Shown here: positions 8,817 through 18,309 of the stretch, piece after piece
How the letters are laid out: every line of letters begins with the position of its first letter
Numbering within the stretch: the stretch's first letter is position 1
Source of the DNA: Tateyamaria sp. syn59
Lineage (GTDB): Bacteria; Pseudomonadota; Alphaproteobacteria; Rhodobacterales; Rhodobacteraceae
DNA: 64,000 nucleotides
NCBI RefSeq assembly: GCF_007995245.1
Contig: NZ_VCBA01000002.1
Location: forward strand, 248,001 to 312,000
Direction of reading: 5' to 3'
The notes under the pieces: generated by a model
Database searches by the model: none
Seen by the model: only the letters and a program-made list of their open reading frames with translations
Told to the model about the DNA's origin: nothing
Position numbers and translations under genes: made by a program

Positions 8817-10976
8817 ATGCAAGAGCCGAAAATCACCGAAGATCTGATCGCAAGTCACGGGCTGAAACCCGACGAGTATGACCGCATTCTCGAGATCATC
8901 GGACGCGAGCCCACCTTCACCGAACTGGGCATTTTCTCGGCCATGTGGAACGAGCATTGTTCCTACAAATCCTCCAAAATCCACCTCAAGAAACTGCCCA
9001 CCACCGGTCCCCAGGTGATCTGCGGCCCCGGAGAGAATGCAGGCGTCGTCGACATCGGCGACGGCCAAGCCGTGGTCTTCAAAATGGAAAGCCACAACCA
9101 CCCCAGCTACATCGAACCCTACCAGGGCGCGGCGACGGGTGTGGGCGGTATCCTTCGGGACGTCTTCACCATGGGCGCCCGCCCCATCGCCTCCATGAAC
9201 GCCCTGTCCTTCGGCGAACCCGACCATCCAAAGACCCGCCAGCTTGTCCACGGCGTGATCGAAGGCATCGGCGGCTACGGCAACGCCTTCGGCGTGCCTT
9301 GTGCGGGCGGTGAGGTCCGGTTCGACCCAGCCTATAACGGCAACTGCCTTGTCAACGCCTTTGCCGCCGGCCTCGCGGACGCCGACAAGATCTTCTACTC
9401 CGCCGCCTCTGGCGTCGGCATGCCGGTTGTCTATCTCGGTGCCAAGACAGGCCGAGACGGCGTCGGCGGTGCGACCATGGCCTCGGCGGAATTCGACGAC
9501 ACGATCGAGGAAAAGCGCCCCACAGTCCAAGTCGGCGACCCCTTCACCGAAAAACGCCTGATGGAAGCGACGCTGGAGTTGATGCAAACCGGTGCCGTCA
9601 TCTCGATCCAGGACATGGGCGCCGCTGGCCTCACCTGTTCGGCGGTCGAGATGGGCGACAAAGGTGGGCTTGGCGTCAAGCTGAACCTCAACGACGTGCC
9701 AGTGCGCGAAGAGAACATGACCGCCTACGAGATGATGCTGTCGGAAAGCCAGGAACGCATGCTTATGGTCCTGAAACCAGAACTCGAAGCGGAAGCGAAA
9801 GCCGTCTTCGACAAATGGGACCTCGACTTCGCCATCGTGGGCGAAACCATCGCCGAAGACCGCTTCCTCATCGAACATAACGGCGAGGTCAAAGCCGACC
9901 TGCCCTTATCAAAACTCGCCTCAGAAGCCCCCGAATACGACCGCCCCTGGGTGCCGACGCCCGCAGCCGGTCCTCTCGGGGACATCCCCACAATTGACCC
10001 AATCGACGGGCTCAAAGCGCTGCTTGCCAGCCCGAACTACTCGGCCAAACAGTGGGTCTACGAACAATACGATACGATGGTGATGGCCGACAGCGCCCGC
10101 ACTCCCGGTCTTGGCGCCGGCATCATGCGGGTGCATGGGACGGACAAATCGCTCGCCTTCACGTCGGATGTGACCCCACGCTATGTCAAAGCCAACCCAG
10201 TCGAGGGCGGCAAGCAAGCGGTGGCCGAAGCCTACCGCAACCTCACCGCCGTCGGCGCCAAGCCCCTGGCGACAACGGACAATCTCAACTTCGGCAACCC
10301 CGAAAAACCCGAGATCATGGGGCAATTCGTGGGCGCGCTGGACGGCATTGGACAGGCCTGCGCGGCGCTCGACATGCCCATCGTTTCTGGCAACGTGTCG
10401 CTCTACAATGAAACAGATGGTGCGGCGATCCTGCCGACACCGACGATCGGAGCGGTTGGCCTGATCGACCATCCAGACGACATCATCGGCGGCGACGTCC
10501 GAGAGGGGCATGTGGCCTTGCTCGTGGGTGATTGTGGCGGGCACCTTGGACAATCCGCGCTGCTGGCAGAGGTGTTCGGACGTACCGACGGGGACGCGCC
10601 GCATGTGGACCTTGAAGCCGAGAAGCGAAACGGTGATTTCATTCGTGAAAACAGACACTTGATCAACGCCTGCACCGATCTGAGCGATGGAGGCCTGGCG
10701 CTGGCGGCTTTTGAGCTGGCCGAAACGGCAGACGTTGGCGTATGGATTGACGCGAGTGAGATGGGCAGCTTCTTTGGCGAGGATCAGGCGCGTTACCTGG
10801 TGGCGTGTTCCTTCGACAAGGCCGAAGCGCTGATGATCGAGGCGGGCAAGGCGGGCGTGCCGATTGTGTCGGTCGGCAAATTCTCGGGCGACACGGTCTG
10901 GATGGGCAACTCATCTGCTCCGCTCAGCGAACTGCGCGACATCTACCGCTCGACCTTCGCGGACACTTTCGCCTAA
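8817..10976 (+). CDS. purL: Phosphoribosylformylglycinamidine synthase subunit PurL
   Basis: 719 residues, the size of small-type PurL, which works with separate PurS and PurQ subunits to convert FGAR to FGAM in purine synthesis (ATP- and glutamine-dependent). Family signatures are plain: [15 protein letters not shown] near residue 40, the ATP-binding [22 protein letters not shown] region around 90-110, and [10 protein letters not shown] in the C-terminal half. The start is the ATG at 8817 with GGGGGA 6-8 nt upstream. purS and purQ are not within view, so they must lie elsewhere; purF is about 20 kb downstream in this window and is not in an operon with it. Confidence 0.97.
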   Translation: MQEPKITEDLIASHGLKPDEYDRILEIIGREPTFTELGIFSAMWNEHCSYKSSKIHLKKLPTTGPQVICGPGENAGVVDIGDGQAVVFKMESHNHPSYIEPYQGAATGVGGILRDVFTMGARPIASMNALSFGEPDHPKTRQLVHGVIEGIGGYGNAFGVPCAGGEVRFDPAYNGNCLVNAFAAGLADADKIFYSAASGVGMPVVYLGAKTGRDGVGGATMASAEFDDTIEEKRPTVQVGDPFTEKRLMEATLELMQTGAVISIQDMGAAGLTCSAVEMGDKGGLGVKLNLNDVPVREENMTAYEMMLSESQERMLMVLKPELEAEAKAVFDKWDLDFAIVGETIAEDRFLIEHNGEVKADLPLSKLASEAPEYDRPWVPTPAAGPLGDIPTIDPIDGLKALLASPNYSAKQWVYEQYDTMVMADSARTPGLGAGIMRVHGTDKSLAFTSDVTPRYVKANPVEGGKQAVAEAYRNLTAVGAKPLATTDNLNFGNPEKPEIMGQFVGALDGIGQACAALDMPIVSGNVSLYNETDGAAILPTPTIGAVGLIDHPDDIIGGDVREGHVALLVGDCGGHLGQSALLAEVFGRTDGDAPHVDLEAEKRNGDFIRENRHLINACTDLSDGGLALAAFELAETADVGVWIDASEMGSFFGEDQARYLVACSFDKAEALMIEAGKAGVPIVSVGKFSGDTVWMGNSSAPLSELRDIYRSTFADTFA

Positions 10977-11127
10977 ACCTTGGTTTCGGACCCGCCGACG
11001 TCGTCTGCTTGCAAACGACGCGTGGGGGCAGAACGGTTTTGCCTGCAAAAACGTGCAGTCCAGCACCCAGTTGTGCGGGGGTGTGACGCCGCAGACTTTT
11101 CCAAGAAAAATTGCTTTCCGCCACCGC

Positions 11128-11150
11128 CGACATGCGCATAGCGCATGTCG
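11128..11150. repeat. Perfect 10-bp hairpin between convergent genes
   Basis: CGACATGCGC-ATA-GCGCATGTCG, a perfect inverted repeat with a 3-nt loop in the gap between purL (plus) and the VWA gene (minus). On the minus strand a short T-rich stretch follows about 20 nt later, too far for a classical terminator. It may still act as a transcript-end stabiliser for one or both genes. Confidence 0.6.
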
Positions 11151-11167
11151 CTGCAGTGCGCTCCGCA

Positions 11168-12415
11168 TTACAACATCCGCAACAAGCGATCGCGGTCGCC
11201 CACGTCATCACGATGCGAGATGACTTGAGCCAGTTCTTCGATGGAGGCGATGGAGTGACCGGCGCGGAAGCTGTCCACATGGGGCAGCATCGCAGCGATG
11301 CCGCGGGCGCGCGGGGCGAAGTCTTCCCATCTTAACAGCGGGTTGATCCAGATCAGGCGTTGGGCGGAGAGGTGCAGGCGTTCCATCTGCTTTTCCAGCG
11401 CATCGGGGTCGTCGCGGTCGAGGCCGTCGGTGATGAGCAGGACCACGGCCCCCTGCCCCAGCACGCGGCGTGACCACTGCTTGTTGAACGCCTCAAGGCA
11501 AGAACCGATGCGCGTGCCACCCTCCCAATCCTGCGCCTCGGCGCCCGCGGATTTGAGTGCTGCGTCTACGTCGCGTTGATGCAGATGACGGGTGATGTTG
11601 GTGAGGCGTGTGCCGAAGGTGAAGGCGTGAACGCGAGCCCAGCCCGCGCCCTTGGCGTTCGCTACCGCGTGAAGGAAGTGCAGAACGACGCGGGAATATT
11701 GGCTCATGGAGCCTGAGATGTCGCAGAGCGCCACGAGATTCGGGTAACGGACCCTGGGGGTTTTCCACTTGAGATCCCGCATGTCGCCACCCTGTCGCAT
11801 GGCCGCGCGCAGAGTGCGTGCGGGATCGACGCGGCCCAAACCAGCGGCACGGGTGCGGCGTGTGGGCATGGGGTCGACGGGCAGCGCCATACGGGCCAGC
11901 ATGGCCTTGGCCTGCGCCATCTCGTCGGTGCTCATCTGTTCAAAATCGAGGGTCTTGAGTTGTTCCTCGGCGCTCATGGTGAGCGAGGCGTCAATCTCGA
12001 TCTCCGTGCCGCCCTCCTCCATCTTCGGAAGGTCGATGTCGTCGCCTGCGCCGTCGAGCAGCGCTTCGGCAGCGCGTTTTTCGGCGGCTTGTGCGCCGCG
12101 ATCCTCCTGCACGCCGCGCACGGCAGGCAGCATGGCAGCCATCATGTGTTCGAGGTAGCGCGGGTCGCGCCAGTAGAGGCGGAAGATCTGGGCAAAGACT
12201 GCCCGGTGTTCGGGTTTCGAGACAAAGCAGGCGTGCAGCGTCCAGTAGAAGTCGCGTTTCTCCGTGAAGCCCGCTTTGGTCACGGCTGTGATCGCGTCCA
12301 GCACTCGGCCCGTGCCGATGGGCAGCCCTGCCCGGCGCAGAGCGCGGGCGAAATGGGTGATGTTGCCTGCGAGTTTGGGATTCTCCGGCAGTTCTAGCGG
12401 TGCATATTCTGGCAT
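11168..12415 (-). CDS. VWA domain-containing protein, CoxE-like
   Basis: 415-residue protein of the CoxE-like family. The N-terminal 200 residues are helical and partly acidic; the von Willebrand A domain begins near residue 220 with a full MIDAS motif D232-I-S-G-S, and later GGTRIGSC and LLITDGLDRDD. It lies 58 bp downstream of a MoxR-type AAA+ ATPase gene on the same strand. MoxR ATPases and VWA partners generally act together as chaperones that insert metal cofactors or remodel enzyme complexes; CoxD/CoxE do this for Mo-Cu CO dehydrogenase. No such target enzyme is encoded nearby, so the client is unknown. The TAA stop overlaps an ATG of an 85-codon frame whose reality is doubtful. Confidence 0.85.
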   Translation of the reverse strand: MPEYAPLELPENPKLAGNITHFARALRRAGLPIGTGRVLDAITAVTKAGFTEKRDFYWTLHACFVSKPEHRAVFAQIFRLYWRDPRYLEHMMAAMLPAVRGVQEDRGAQAAEKRAAEALLDGAGDDIDLPKMEEGGTEIEIDASLTMSAEEQLKTLDFEQMSTDEMAQAKAMLARMALPVDPMPTRRTRAAGLGRVDPARTLRAAMRQGGDMRDLKWKTPRVRYPNLVALCDISGSMSQYSRVVLHFLHAVANAKGAGWARVHAFTFGTRLTNITRHLHQRDVDAALKSAGAEAQDWEGGTRIGSCLEAFNKQWSRRVLGQGAVVLLITDGLDRDDPDALEKQMERLHLSAQRLIWINPLLRWEDFAPRARGIAAMLPHVDSFRAGHSIASIEELAQVISHRDDVGDRDRLLRML

Positions 12416-12423
12416 CTGTTATG

Positions 12424-12470
12424 CCGGGGGCCAGCCCCCGGACCCCCGGGATTTTTTGAAACAGGGAAGT
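12424..12470. repeat. Hairpin/T-run element, copy A of dispersed intergenic repeat
   Basis: Perfect stem CCGGGGGC-CA-GCCCCCGG (12424-12441), then ACCCCCGGGATTTTTT and GAAACAGGG. Read on the minus strand it begins CCCTGTTTCAAAAAATCCC, nearly identical to the element at 34451. It separates the ATPase and VWA genes and on the plus strand resembles an intrinsic terminator, although both flanking genes are on the minus strand. Confidence 0.6.
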
Positions 12471-12473
12471 GGC

Positions 12474-13382
12474 TTAGGCGGGTTCGAGGGAGGCTTTGGC
12501 CTCGTCCAGGAGGCGTTTGGCCTCAGACCCCTGAAGCTTCTGGATGTCGTCCTGGTACTTCAGGATCGCTCCAAGCGTGTCGGCGATGACCTCGGGGCTG
12601 AGGGTGAGCACATCGAGCGCCAGCAGGCATTTGGCCCAGTCGATGGTTTCGGCGACGCCGGGTTTTTTGAAGAGGTCCTCCGTGCGCAGGCGCTGGACGA
12701 AGGCGACCACTTCGCGGCTGAGTTCGGCGGCGGCTTCTGGCGCGCGGGCCTGGAGGATCTCCATTTCGCGTTCGAAATCGGGGTAGTCGACCCAATGGTA
12801 GAGGCAGCGTCGTTTGAGCGCGTCGTGCACCTCGCGCGTGCGGTTGGAGGTAAGAATGACGATGGGCGGTTCGGGGGCCTTGATTGTGCCGAGTTCCGGG
12901 ATTGTGACTTGGAAGTCGGAGAGAGCTTCCAAGAGGAAGGCTTCGAAGGGTTCGTCCGTGCGGTCCAACTCGTCGATCAGCAGAACGGGCGCGCCGTGTT
13001 CGTCAGGGCGCATGGCGTCGAGGAGTGGGCGTTCGATCAGGTAGTCGTCAGAAAAGAGTTCTGTTTGAAGCGCATTGCGGTCGGCGCCGCCTGCAGCTTC
13101 GGCTGTGCGGATCGCAACCATCTGGGCCGGGAAGTTCCATTCGTAGACGGCGGAAGACGCATCAAGCCCTTCGTAGCATTGCAGGCGGATGAGGCGACGG
13201 CCCAGCGATGCTGCGAGCGCTTTGGCGATTTCGGTTTTGCCAACGCCTGCTTCGCCTTCAAGGAACAGCGGCCGGCCGAGAGACAGGCTGAGGAAGACCA
13301 CGGTGCCGAGGCTGCGGTCGCATACATAGCCCTGCTCCGCCAGGATGGACTGGACGGCGTCGATGGAGGTGGGTGTGTGCAT
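12474..13382 (-). CDS. MoxR-type AAA+ ATPase, CoxD/NorQ-like
   Basis: 302-residue AAA+ ATPase. Walker A is GEAGVGKT (residues 43-50), Walker B is VLLIDELDR, and the sensor segment ILTSNRTREVHDALKRRC is typical of the CbbQ/NirQ/CoxD branch of MoxR ATPases. These hexameric proteins use ATP to activate partner enzymes together with a VWA protein. Here the partner is the CoxE-like gene 58 bp downstream. The ATG at 13382 faces a divergent glycosyltransferase operon across 197 bp. The client complex is not identifiable from this window. Confidence 0.88.
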   Translation of the reverse strand: MHTPTSIDAVQSILAEQGYVCDRSLGTVVFLSLSLGRPLFLEGEAGVGKTEIAKALAASLGRRLIRLQCYEGLDASSAVYEWNFPAQMVAIRTAEAAGGADRNALQTELFSDDYLIERPLLDAMRPDEHGAPVLLIDELDRTDEPFEAFLLEALSDFQVTIPELGTIKAPEPPIVILTSNRTREVHDALKRRCLYHWVDYPDFEREMEILQARAPEAAAELSREVVAFVQRLRTEDLFKKPGVAETIDWAKCLLALDVLTLSPEVIADTLGAILKYQDDIQKLQGSEAKRLLDEAKASLEPA

Positions 13383-13454
13383 GGCGTGGTCCTTCCCTTA
13401 ATCCCAACCTGCATCGTCTGGGGCTGTCGTCAAGGGCTGCTAAAGTCGTGCGCG

Positions 13455-13483
13455 TTGACGCGATTCGTGTGAAATGGCATGAT
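13455..13483 (+). promoter_or_regulatory. Putative sigma70-type promoter of glycosyltransferase operon
   Basis: TTGACG (13455-13460), 17-bp spacer, CATGAT (13478-13483). Five of six -35 and four of six -10 bases match the consensus with ideal spacing, about 97 bp before the first gene of the glycan cluster. Confidence 0.5.
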
Positions 13484-13579
13484 GTTAACGCACTGAAAAC
13501 GAGGTTTGCGGCATATGACACGTGGACCCGAACCACAGAGGCGGCGGGCGATGGACCCAGCAGATAGGGCGGGCGTGGC

Positions 13580-14608
13580 ATGCGCGTGACAGCTGTGACT
13601 TGCGTGAAGAACGAAGGGCCGTTCCTGTTGGAGTGGATCGCCTTTAACCGCTTGATCGGGGTGACGGATCACCTGTTTTATTCCAACGATTGTACCGATG
13701 GCACGGATGCGCTGCTGGATGCGTTGGCGGACCGTGGCCTGTGTCAGCACCTGCCGAACCCAGCCGAGGGGCGGAACTACCAGATGGAGGCGCTGAAGGA
13801 TGCGCGCCGTCAGGACATCGTGAACGAGGCCGATTGGGTCTGGATTGCGGATGTGGATGAGTTTTTGAACATTCACGTAGGCGATCATACGATCCCGGCA
13901 CTGATTGAAGCATGCGGTGATCCGCAGGCGATTTCCGTGACATTTCAATTCTTTGCCAGCGATGGTGTGGACGCGTATGTCGATCAGCCGGTGATCGGGC
14001 AGTTTCATCGCTCGCACAATCCCGATCTTTGGTGCGGGGAGGCGGCGATCGAGGTGAAGTCGCTTATTCGGCATGATTTTCCGCTGCAATATTATGGCGC
14101 GCATCGCCCCTTTCAGAAGGGCAAGGCGCGGCCCGACTGGAAGGATGGGTCGGGACGCAAGGTGCCGCACAAGTTTCTTGTGGCCGCGAACCCGCGGCGG
14201 ATCAGGCGCTTTCCGGCGCATGGGGCGCGCGAGATGGCGACGCTCAATCACTATGCGCTGCGCTCGCTCGACAGCTATCTGGTGAAGAATGACCGTGGCG
14301 ATGTGAATCGCGAGAACCGGGCCTTTGACGACACCTACTGGCGCGAACGGAATGATCCGGCGTGGGAGGACAAGACCATTCTGCGCTATCTGCCGGAGCT
14401 GAAGAAAGCGCTGGCCGAGCTGAAGAAAGACAAGCAGATCAAGGCGCTGCACGAGGAATGCGTGCGGTTGCACATCGCCAAGCGGGATGAGTTGCTGGCC
14501 AAACCGGAATACCAAGCGATGCAGGCGCAATTGCGCGCGGCCTCGACCCTGCCGCCGCAGGAAGAGGCGATGTTGATCGAGTTGGGGCTGATGGAGCCTG
14601 CGGAATGA
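13580..14608 (+). CDS. Glycosyltransferase family 2-like protein (first of cluster)
   Basis: 342-residue protein of the glycosyl transferase 2-like group common in roseobacters (Glyco_tranf_2_4 type). It begins VTAVTCVKNEGPFLLEWIAFN, the typical nucleotide-sugar-binding start, and has the metal-binding D91-V-D93 motif in WIADVDEF, then LNHYALRS near the C-terminus shared with the other cluster members. No signal peptide or membrane segment is visible, so it is cytosolic or membrane-associated. It is the first gene of a same-strand set with ATGA overlap to the next gene. Donor and acceptor sugars cannot be deduced. Confidence 0.85.
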   Translation: MRVTAVTCVKNEGPFLLEWIAFNRLIGVTDHLFYSNDCTDGTDALLDALADRGLCQHLPNPAEGRNYQMEALKDARRQDIVNEADWVWIADVDEFLNIHVGDHTIPALIEACGDPQAISVTFQFFASDGVDAYVDQPVIGQFHRSHNPDLWCGEAAIEVKSLIRHDFPLQYYGAHRPFQKGKARPDWKDGSGRKVPHKFLVAANPRRIRRFPAHGAREMATLNHYALRSLDSYLVKNDRGDVNRENRAFDDTYWRERNDPAWEDKTILRYLPELKKALAELKKDKQIKALHEECVRLHIAKRDELLAKPEYQAMQAQLRAASTLPPQEEAMLIELGLMEPAE

Positions 14609-15231
14609 CGTTGAAAGTGGTGAACCTGGGCCTGCCCAAGACGGGCACCACGACACTGGCCCGTGCGCTGCGCCGGGCCGGGATGCGCGTGGCGGACCAC
14701 CGTATTCGTCCGCGCCAGACCGAGAACACGGAATTGCATGACGCCTTTGTCGCTGACCTGCTCTATCGCGGGTATTTCGAGACGGGCGATCCGGGTTTCT
14801 ATTTCGACGGGTTTGACGGCATTTCCGAGATGAGCCTGTTGCGCGAAGGGCGGTCGCTGTGGCCGCAGATGGATTTCGGGCTGATCATGGCGATCCGGGC
14901 GCATCATCCGGGTGTGAAGTTCCTGGCGTCGAACCGGGACCCGTTCAACCTGTCGCAGAGCATGCTGGCGTGGTCCGATCTGGGCACCGCGCGCCTGCCT
15001 GCGGGCAACATCCCCGGCCTGCCCGAAGGGTTTGGTGAGACGAGCATTGAGCGGATGCAGTGGATCGAAGCGCATTATTCACATTTGCGTGCCATCTTCC
15101 GCGAAGACGACGATTTTCTGGAATACGATGTGGCCGACCCTGCGGCGCGCGACCTGATCGGCGGCTTTCTTGAGACGCCGGTGCACTGGTGGGGTCGGAC
15201 CAATGTGAACAAGTTGAACGAGGTTGCGTAA
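14605..15231 (+). CDS. Sulfotransferase-like protein
   Basis: 208 residues. The N-terminus has a P-loop-like 5'-phosphosulfate motif LGLPKTGTTTLARAL (residues 8-22), typical of PAPS-dependent sulfotransferases, and a 3'-phosphate-type segment KFLASNRDPFNLSQSML around 107-123. Such enzymes move sulfate from PAPS to a hydroxyl of a glycan, lipid or protein. Its start overlaps the previous stop (ATGA), and its stop overlaps the next start (TAATG), so it is translated as part of the glycan cluster. It is shorter than many sulfotransferases (250-300 residues), and the acceptor is unknown. Confidence 0.78.
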   Translation: MTLKVVNLGLPKTGTTTLARALRRAGMRVADHRIRPRQTENTELHDAFVADLLYRGYFETGDPGFYFDGFDGISEMSLLREGRSLWPQMDFGLIMAIRAHHPGVKFLASNRDPFNLSQSMLAWSDLGTARLPAGNIPGLPEGFGETSIERMQWIEAHYSHLRAIFREDDDFLEYDVADPAARDLIGGFLETPVHWWGRTNVNKLNEVA

Positions 15232-17606
15232 TGCAGATCCACCTGCATATCGGGCTAGAACAGGTGGGTGCGGACCGTCTGCAAAGCGTGCTTGCGGCCA
15301 AGCGCGATCAGTTGCTGAGCAAGGGCGTTTTGTATTCTCGCGCGCTTGGCAACAAGAACCACACGCGGCTTTACATGGCCGTGACGGAACCCGCGCATAT
15401 CGACCCACTGCGCTACAACCGTGGCTACATCACAGGCGACAAGCAGAAGGTGTTGCATGACACCGTGGCTGCGGATCTGGCAAAGGAAGTCGCGCAGGTC
15501 TCCCCCGACCACCTGATCCTGTCTGCATCACAACTTGGTGTCAGCTTGGTGACCCGGTCTGAGCTTGAGCGGTTAAAGGCACTGCTGACGCCTCTGTCGA
15601 ATGACATCCGCATCGTGGCGCATATTGACGAACCGGCAAAGCTGTTGGCGCGCCATTATGCCGAACAGATCATGGAAGGGCGCGGCACGTCACTGGAGCA
15701 GGAACTGGCGCTGGCGGGCACCACCACTTGGTGGGCCGATGCCCTCACCGCCGCGCCAAAGATCAATCCGCAGGCGGGTGTGTTCATCGAAAACCAAGCG
15801 CCCCCGTGCTGGCTGGACTATGCCGCACTTGAACGGCACTGGAATACCGTGTTCGGAGACGGTGCATTGACCTTCCGTGCGTATGATGCGGAGAACTTTG
15901 CGACCGAGGCGGTCACCGACGAACTGCGCGCAGCGTTCCAGATTGAGACAGCGATTGGCAAGGCGGCGAAAACGGCAATGCCGTCAGAGCCGTCGGCCGC
16001 CTGGCTGGCACGCGGGCGGCAGTTGAACGAGCTGATCCTGAAGGTGCTGTCTGCTGAGAAACGTATCCTGCCCCGGCAATTGTGGCGGTCGTTCATGGGT
16101 GAGATGCGGGTCGAAGGTGATCCGATTGACCCGGCCTCGCTATCCGGCATCTCGAAAACCTTTGCTGACCAGAACAAGGCCATCGCCAAGGCGCATGGGC
16201 TGCCTGCATCCTTGTTCAGGGCGCCCCGCGCCAAGAAACCATGGGTGGAGGCCGACCCGACGCGTGGGTTTCGTGCTTCGCAATACCTGCTGGGGTTCAT
16301 GTGGCGCATCGACAAGGCCACACAGGATGAACGCAAGACAAAGGCCGCGGATCTGGCCAGCCTCAACGGCAGCGCGCCCCCTGCTCCGACTTCGGCGCAC
16401 GACACCGCTGCAGCGGATGGTCTGACCGATACCGCCCGGGCCTTGTTGCCGCCCCTTGCTGTGCAGAATTTTCAGAAGCTGCGCACATCACCCTTTGCGC
16501 CGCACAACAGGCTGGGCGCAGTCAATGAAGAAGAGCTTGCCGCGGCCTTTACGCCCGTTCCGCCCCGTACGCTGCCCAAGGGATCGACCGGCAATGTCAT
16601 TGTCGGCTGCATGAAGAACGAGGCGCCGTATATCGTTGAATGGGTCGCCTATCACCGCGCCATCGGGGTGGACAATTTTCTGATCTACACCAACGGCTGC
16701 GAGGACGGCACGAGCGAAATCCTGGACCGCTTGCAGGACATGGGCGTTGTCCAGCATCGCAGCAACGAGGACTGGAAGGGCAATTCGCCTCAGCAACACG
16801 CGCTGAACCAGTCGCTGAAAGAGCCCGTGATCAAGAACGCCGATTGGATCATTCACATCGACGTGGATGAGTTCATGAACGTGCGCACCGGCAACGGCAC
16901 GTTGCAGGATTTGTTTGCTGCTGTGCCCGATGCCACGAACATCGCGATGACCTGGCGTCTGTTCGGCCACAATGACGTGGTTCGGTTGAGCGACGACTTC
17001 GTCATCGACCAGTTTGATCGCTGCGCCCCGAAATACTGCCCAAAACCGCACACGGTCTGGGGCTTCAAGACCATGTTCAAGAATATCGGCGCCTATGAAA
17101 AGATCAGTTGCCACCGCCCGAACAAGCTGAAGCCCGGCAAGAAGTCCGCAGTGCGCTGGGTGAATGGATCCGGCAAGGATATGACGAAGGAGGCCGCTGA
17201 AAACGGCTGGAGAAGTTCGAAAAAGTCAATTGGCTATGACCTTTTGCAGCTCAATCACTATGCATTGCGGTCAGCTGAATCCTTTTTGATCAAGCGCCAG
17301 CGTGGGCGTGCGCTGCATGTGGATCGCTCCATCGGCATCAATTACTGGATCCGCATGGACTGGTCCGATTTCCGCGACATCACGATCAAGCGCAACCTGC
17401 CTAGGCTGCGCGCGGAATACGACGCTCTGATGGAGGACGCCGCGTTGCGCACATTGCACGAGAAGGGTTTGGACTGGCACCGCGCCAAGGCGGAGGAGCT
17501 TCACGCAAATCCGGAGTTCCAGGACTTGTTCGATCAGGCCCTCAAGGTCAAACTGACAGAGACCGAGCGTGTGGCCTATGCCCTCGCTCTCGACATGGAG
17601 AGTTGA
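15231..17606 (+). CDS. Fusion: degenerate sulfotransferase-like domain + glycosyltransferase
   Basis: 791-residue two-domain protein starting at the TAATG overlap. Residues 1 to about 380 follow the pattern of sulfotransferase-like proteins (LHIGLEQVGADRLQ, SKGVLYSRALGNKNH, HLILSASQLG, RIVAHIDEPAKLLARHYAEQ), but the P-loop expected as KTGTT reads QVGAD, so PAPS binding is doubtful. A Pro/Ala/Ser/Thr-rich linker follows at about 385-410. From about 455 a glycosyltransferase domain starts (VIVGCMKNEAPYIVEWVAYH), with D544-V-D546 in HIDVDEF and LNHYALRS near 690. It is closely similar in layout to the genes at 13580 and 18306. No membrane segment is seen. The N-terminal half may bind an acceptor rather than catalyse sulfation. 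Confidence 0.78.
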   Translation: MQIHLHIGLEQVGADRLQSVLAAKRDQLLSKGVLYSRALGNKNHTRLYMAVTEPAHIDPLRYNRGYITGDKQKVLHDTVAADLAKEVAQVSPDHLILSASQLGVSLVTRSELERLKALLTPLSNDIRIVAHIDEPAKLLARHYAEQIMEGRGTSLEQELALAGTTTWWADALTAAPKINPQAGVFIENQAPPCWLDYAALERHWNTVFGDGALTFRAYDAENFATEAVTDELRAAFQIETAIGKAAKTAMPSEPSAAWLARGRQLNELILKVLSAEKRILPRQLWRSFMGEMRVEGDPIDPASLSGISKTFADQNKAIAKAHGLPASLFRAPRAKKPWVEADPTRGFRASQYLLGFMWRIDKATQDERKTKAADLASLNGSAPPAPTSAHDTAAADGLTDTARALLPPLAVQNFQKLRTSPFAPHNRLGAVNEEELAAAFTPVPPRTLPKGSTGNVIVGCMKNEAPYIVEWVAYHRAIGVDNFLIYTNGCEDGTSEILDRLQDMGVVQHRSNEDWKGNSPQQHALNQSLKEPVIKNADWIIHIDVDEFMNVRTGNGTLQDLFAAVPDATNIAMTWRLFGHNDVVRLSDDFVIDQFDRCAPKYCPKPHTVWGFKTMFKNIGAYEKISCHRPNKLKPGKKSAVRWVNGSGKDMTKEAAENGWRSSKKSIGYDLLQLNHYALRSAESFLIKRQRGRALHVDRSIGINYWIRMDWSDFRDITIKRNLPRLRAEYDALMEDAALRTLHEKGLDWHRAKAEELHANPEFQDLFDQALKVKLTETERVAYALALDMES

Positions 17607-17607
17607 G

Positions 17608-18309
17608 ATGGACGGAGCGCCGGTGGACACGCCCCTGATCAAGACACCGCGCGGCCTGCTGTTTCCCCGCGACATGGAGGTGCTGAAGCCGCGGATTGCC
17701 GGCAGCCTGCGGCGCGGTGTGTACGAGACTAAGGAGGGCGATGCTGTGCTGCGCGTGGTGCAGCCCGGCGATGTGGTGCTGGAGCTGGGGGGCGGGCTTG
17801 GCTACATCTCGACTCTCTTGGCGAAAAAAAGCGATGCGGCGCATATCCATGTCTATGAGGCCAACAGCGCGCTCGCGGACTACATCGGCCGCGTGCATGC
17901 CGCCAACGGCGTGGAGAATGCAACCGTCCACCACGCAATGCTGGGCAAGCGCAAGGGCACAAAGGCATTCCATGTTCGGGGCAATATCCTCGCCTCCTCG
18001 ACCGATGAGGCGCAGGGCGATGGCGCGCTGCGCACCGAGACGGTGGATGTGGTAAATGCCGGTCAGCAAACAAAGGCGATCAAGCCCACCGTGCTGGTCT
18101 GTGACATCGAGGGCGGCGAGGCCGAGTTGCTGCCCGAGATGGATCTGAGCAGCCTGCGGGCGGCCGTGGTCGAGTTGCACCCGCAATGGATCGGGCCAGA
18201 GGGCGTGAACGCCGTCTTTGGCGCGATGATGGCGGCGGGTCTGGCCTATTACCCAAAGCTGTCGACAAAAAAGGTCGTGACCTTCCGCCGGGCTTGGCCG
18301 CTGAAGTGA
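17608..18309 (+). CDS. FkbM-family methyltransferase
   Basis: 233 residues. A class I SAM-binding motif VVLELGGGLGYIS lies at residues 56-68, followed by IHVYEANSALADYI and, in the C-terminal part, VLVCDIEGGEAELLPEM, both typical of FkbM methyltransferases, which usually methylate sugars or polyketides. The ATG sits 1 nt after the stop of the fusion gene, and its TGA overlaps the GTG of the next gene, placing it firmly inside the glycan cluster. It probably O-methylates a sugar made by its neighbours; that is inference from context. Confidence 0.85.
   Translation: MDGAPVDTPLIKTPRGLLFPRDMEVLKPRIAGSLRRGVYETKEGDAVLRVVQPGDVVLELGGGLGYISTLLAKKSDAAHIHVYEANSALADYIGRVHAANGVENATVHHAMLGKRKGTKAFHVRGNILASSTDEAQGDGALRTETVDVVNAGQQTKAIKPTVLVCDIEGGEAELLPEMDLSSLRAAVVELHPQWIGPEGVNAVFGAMMAAGLAYYPKLSTKKVVTFRRAWPLK

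Noticed and set aside
11095-11115. Possible second repeat family (GACTTTT-N-C-N-AGAAAAATT) here and at 40980-41000
   Set aside because: Only two short AT-rich, partly palindromic matches; could be chance.
10911-11168. 85-codon minus-strand frame whose ATG overlaps the stop of the VWA gene
   Set aside because: Overlaps the purL 3' end and the perfect hairpin at 11128; no family resemblance. Coupling by TAATG makes it worth remembering, but not enough to call a gene.
11168-13382. CO dehydrogenase maturation genes coxDE
   Set aside because: No coxMSL or other CO dehydrogenase genes in view; only the family resemblance of the pair is safe.
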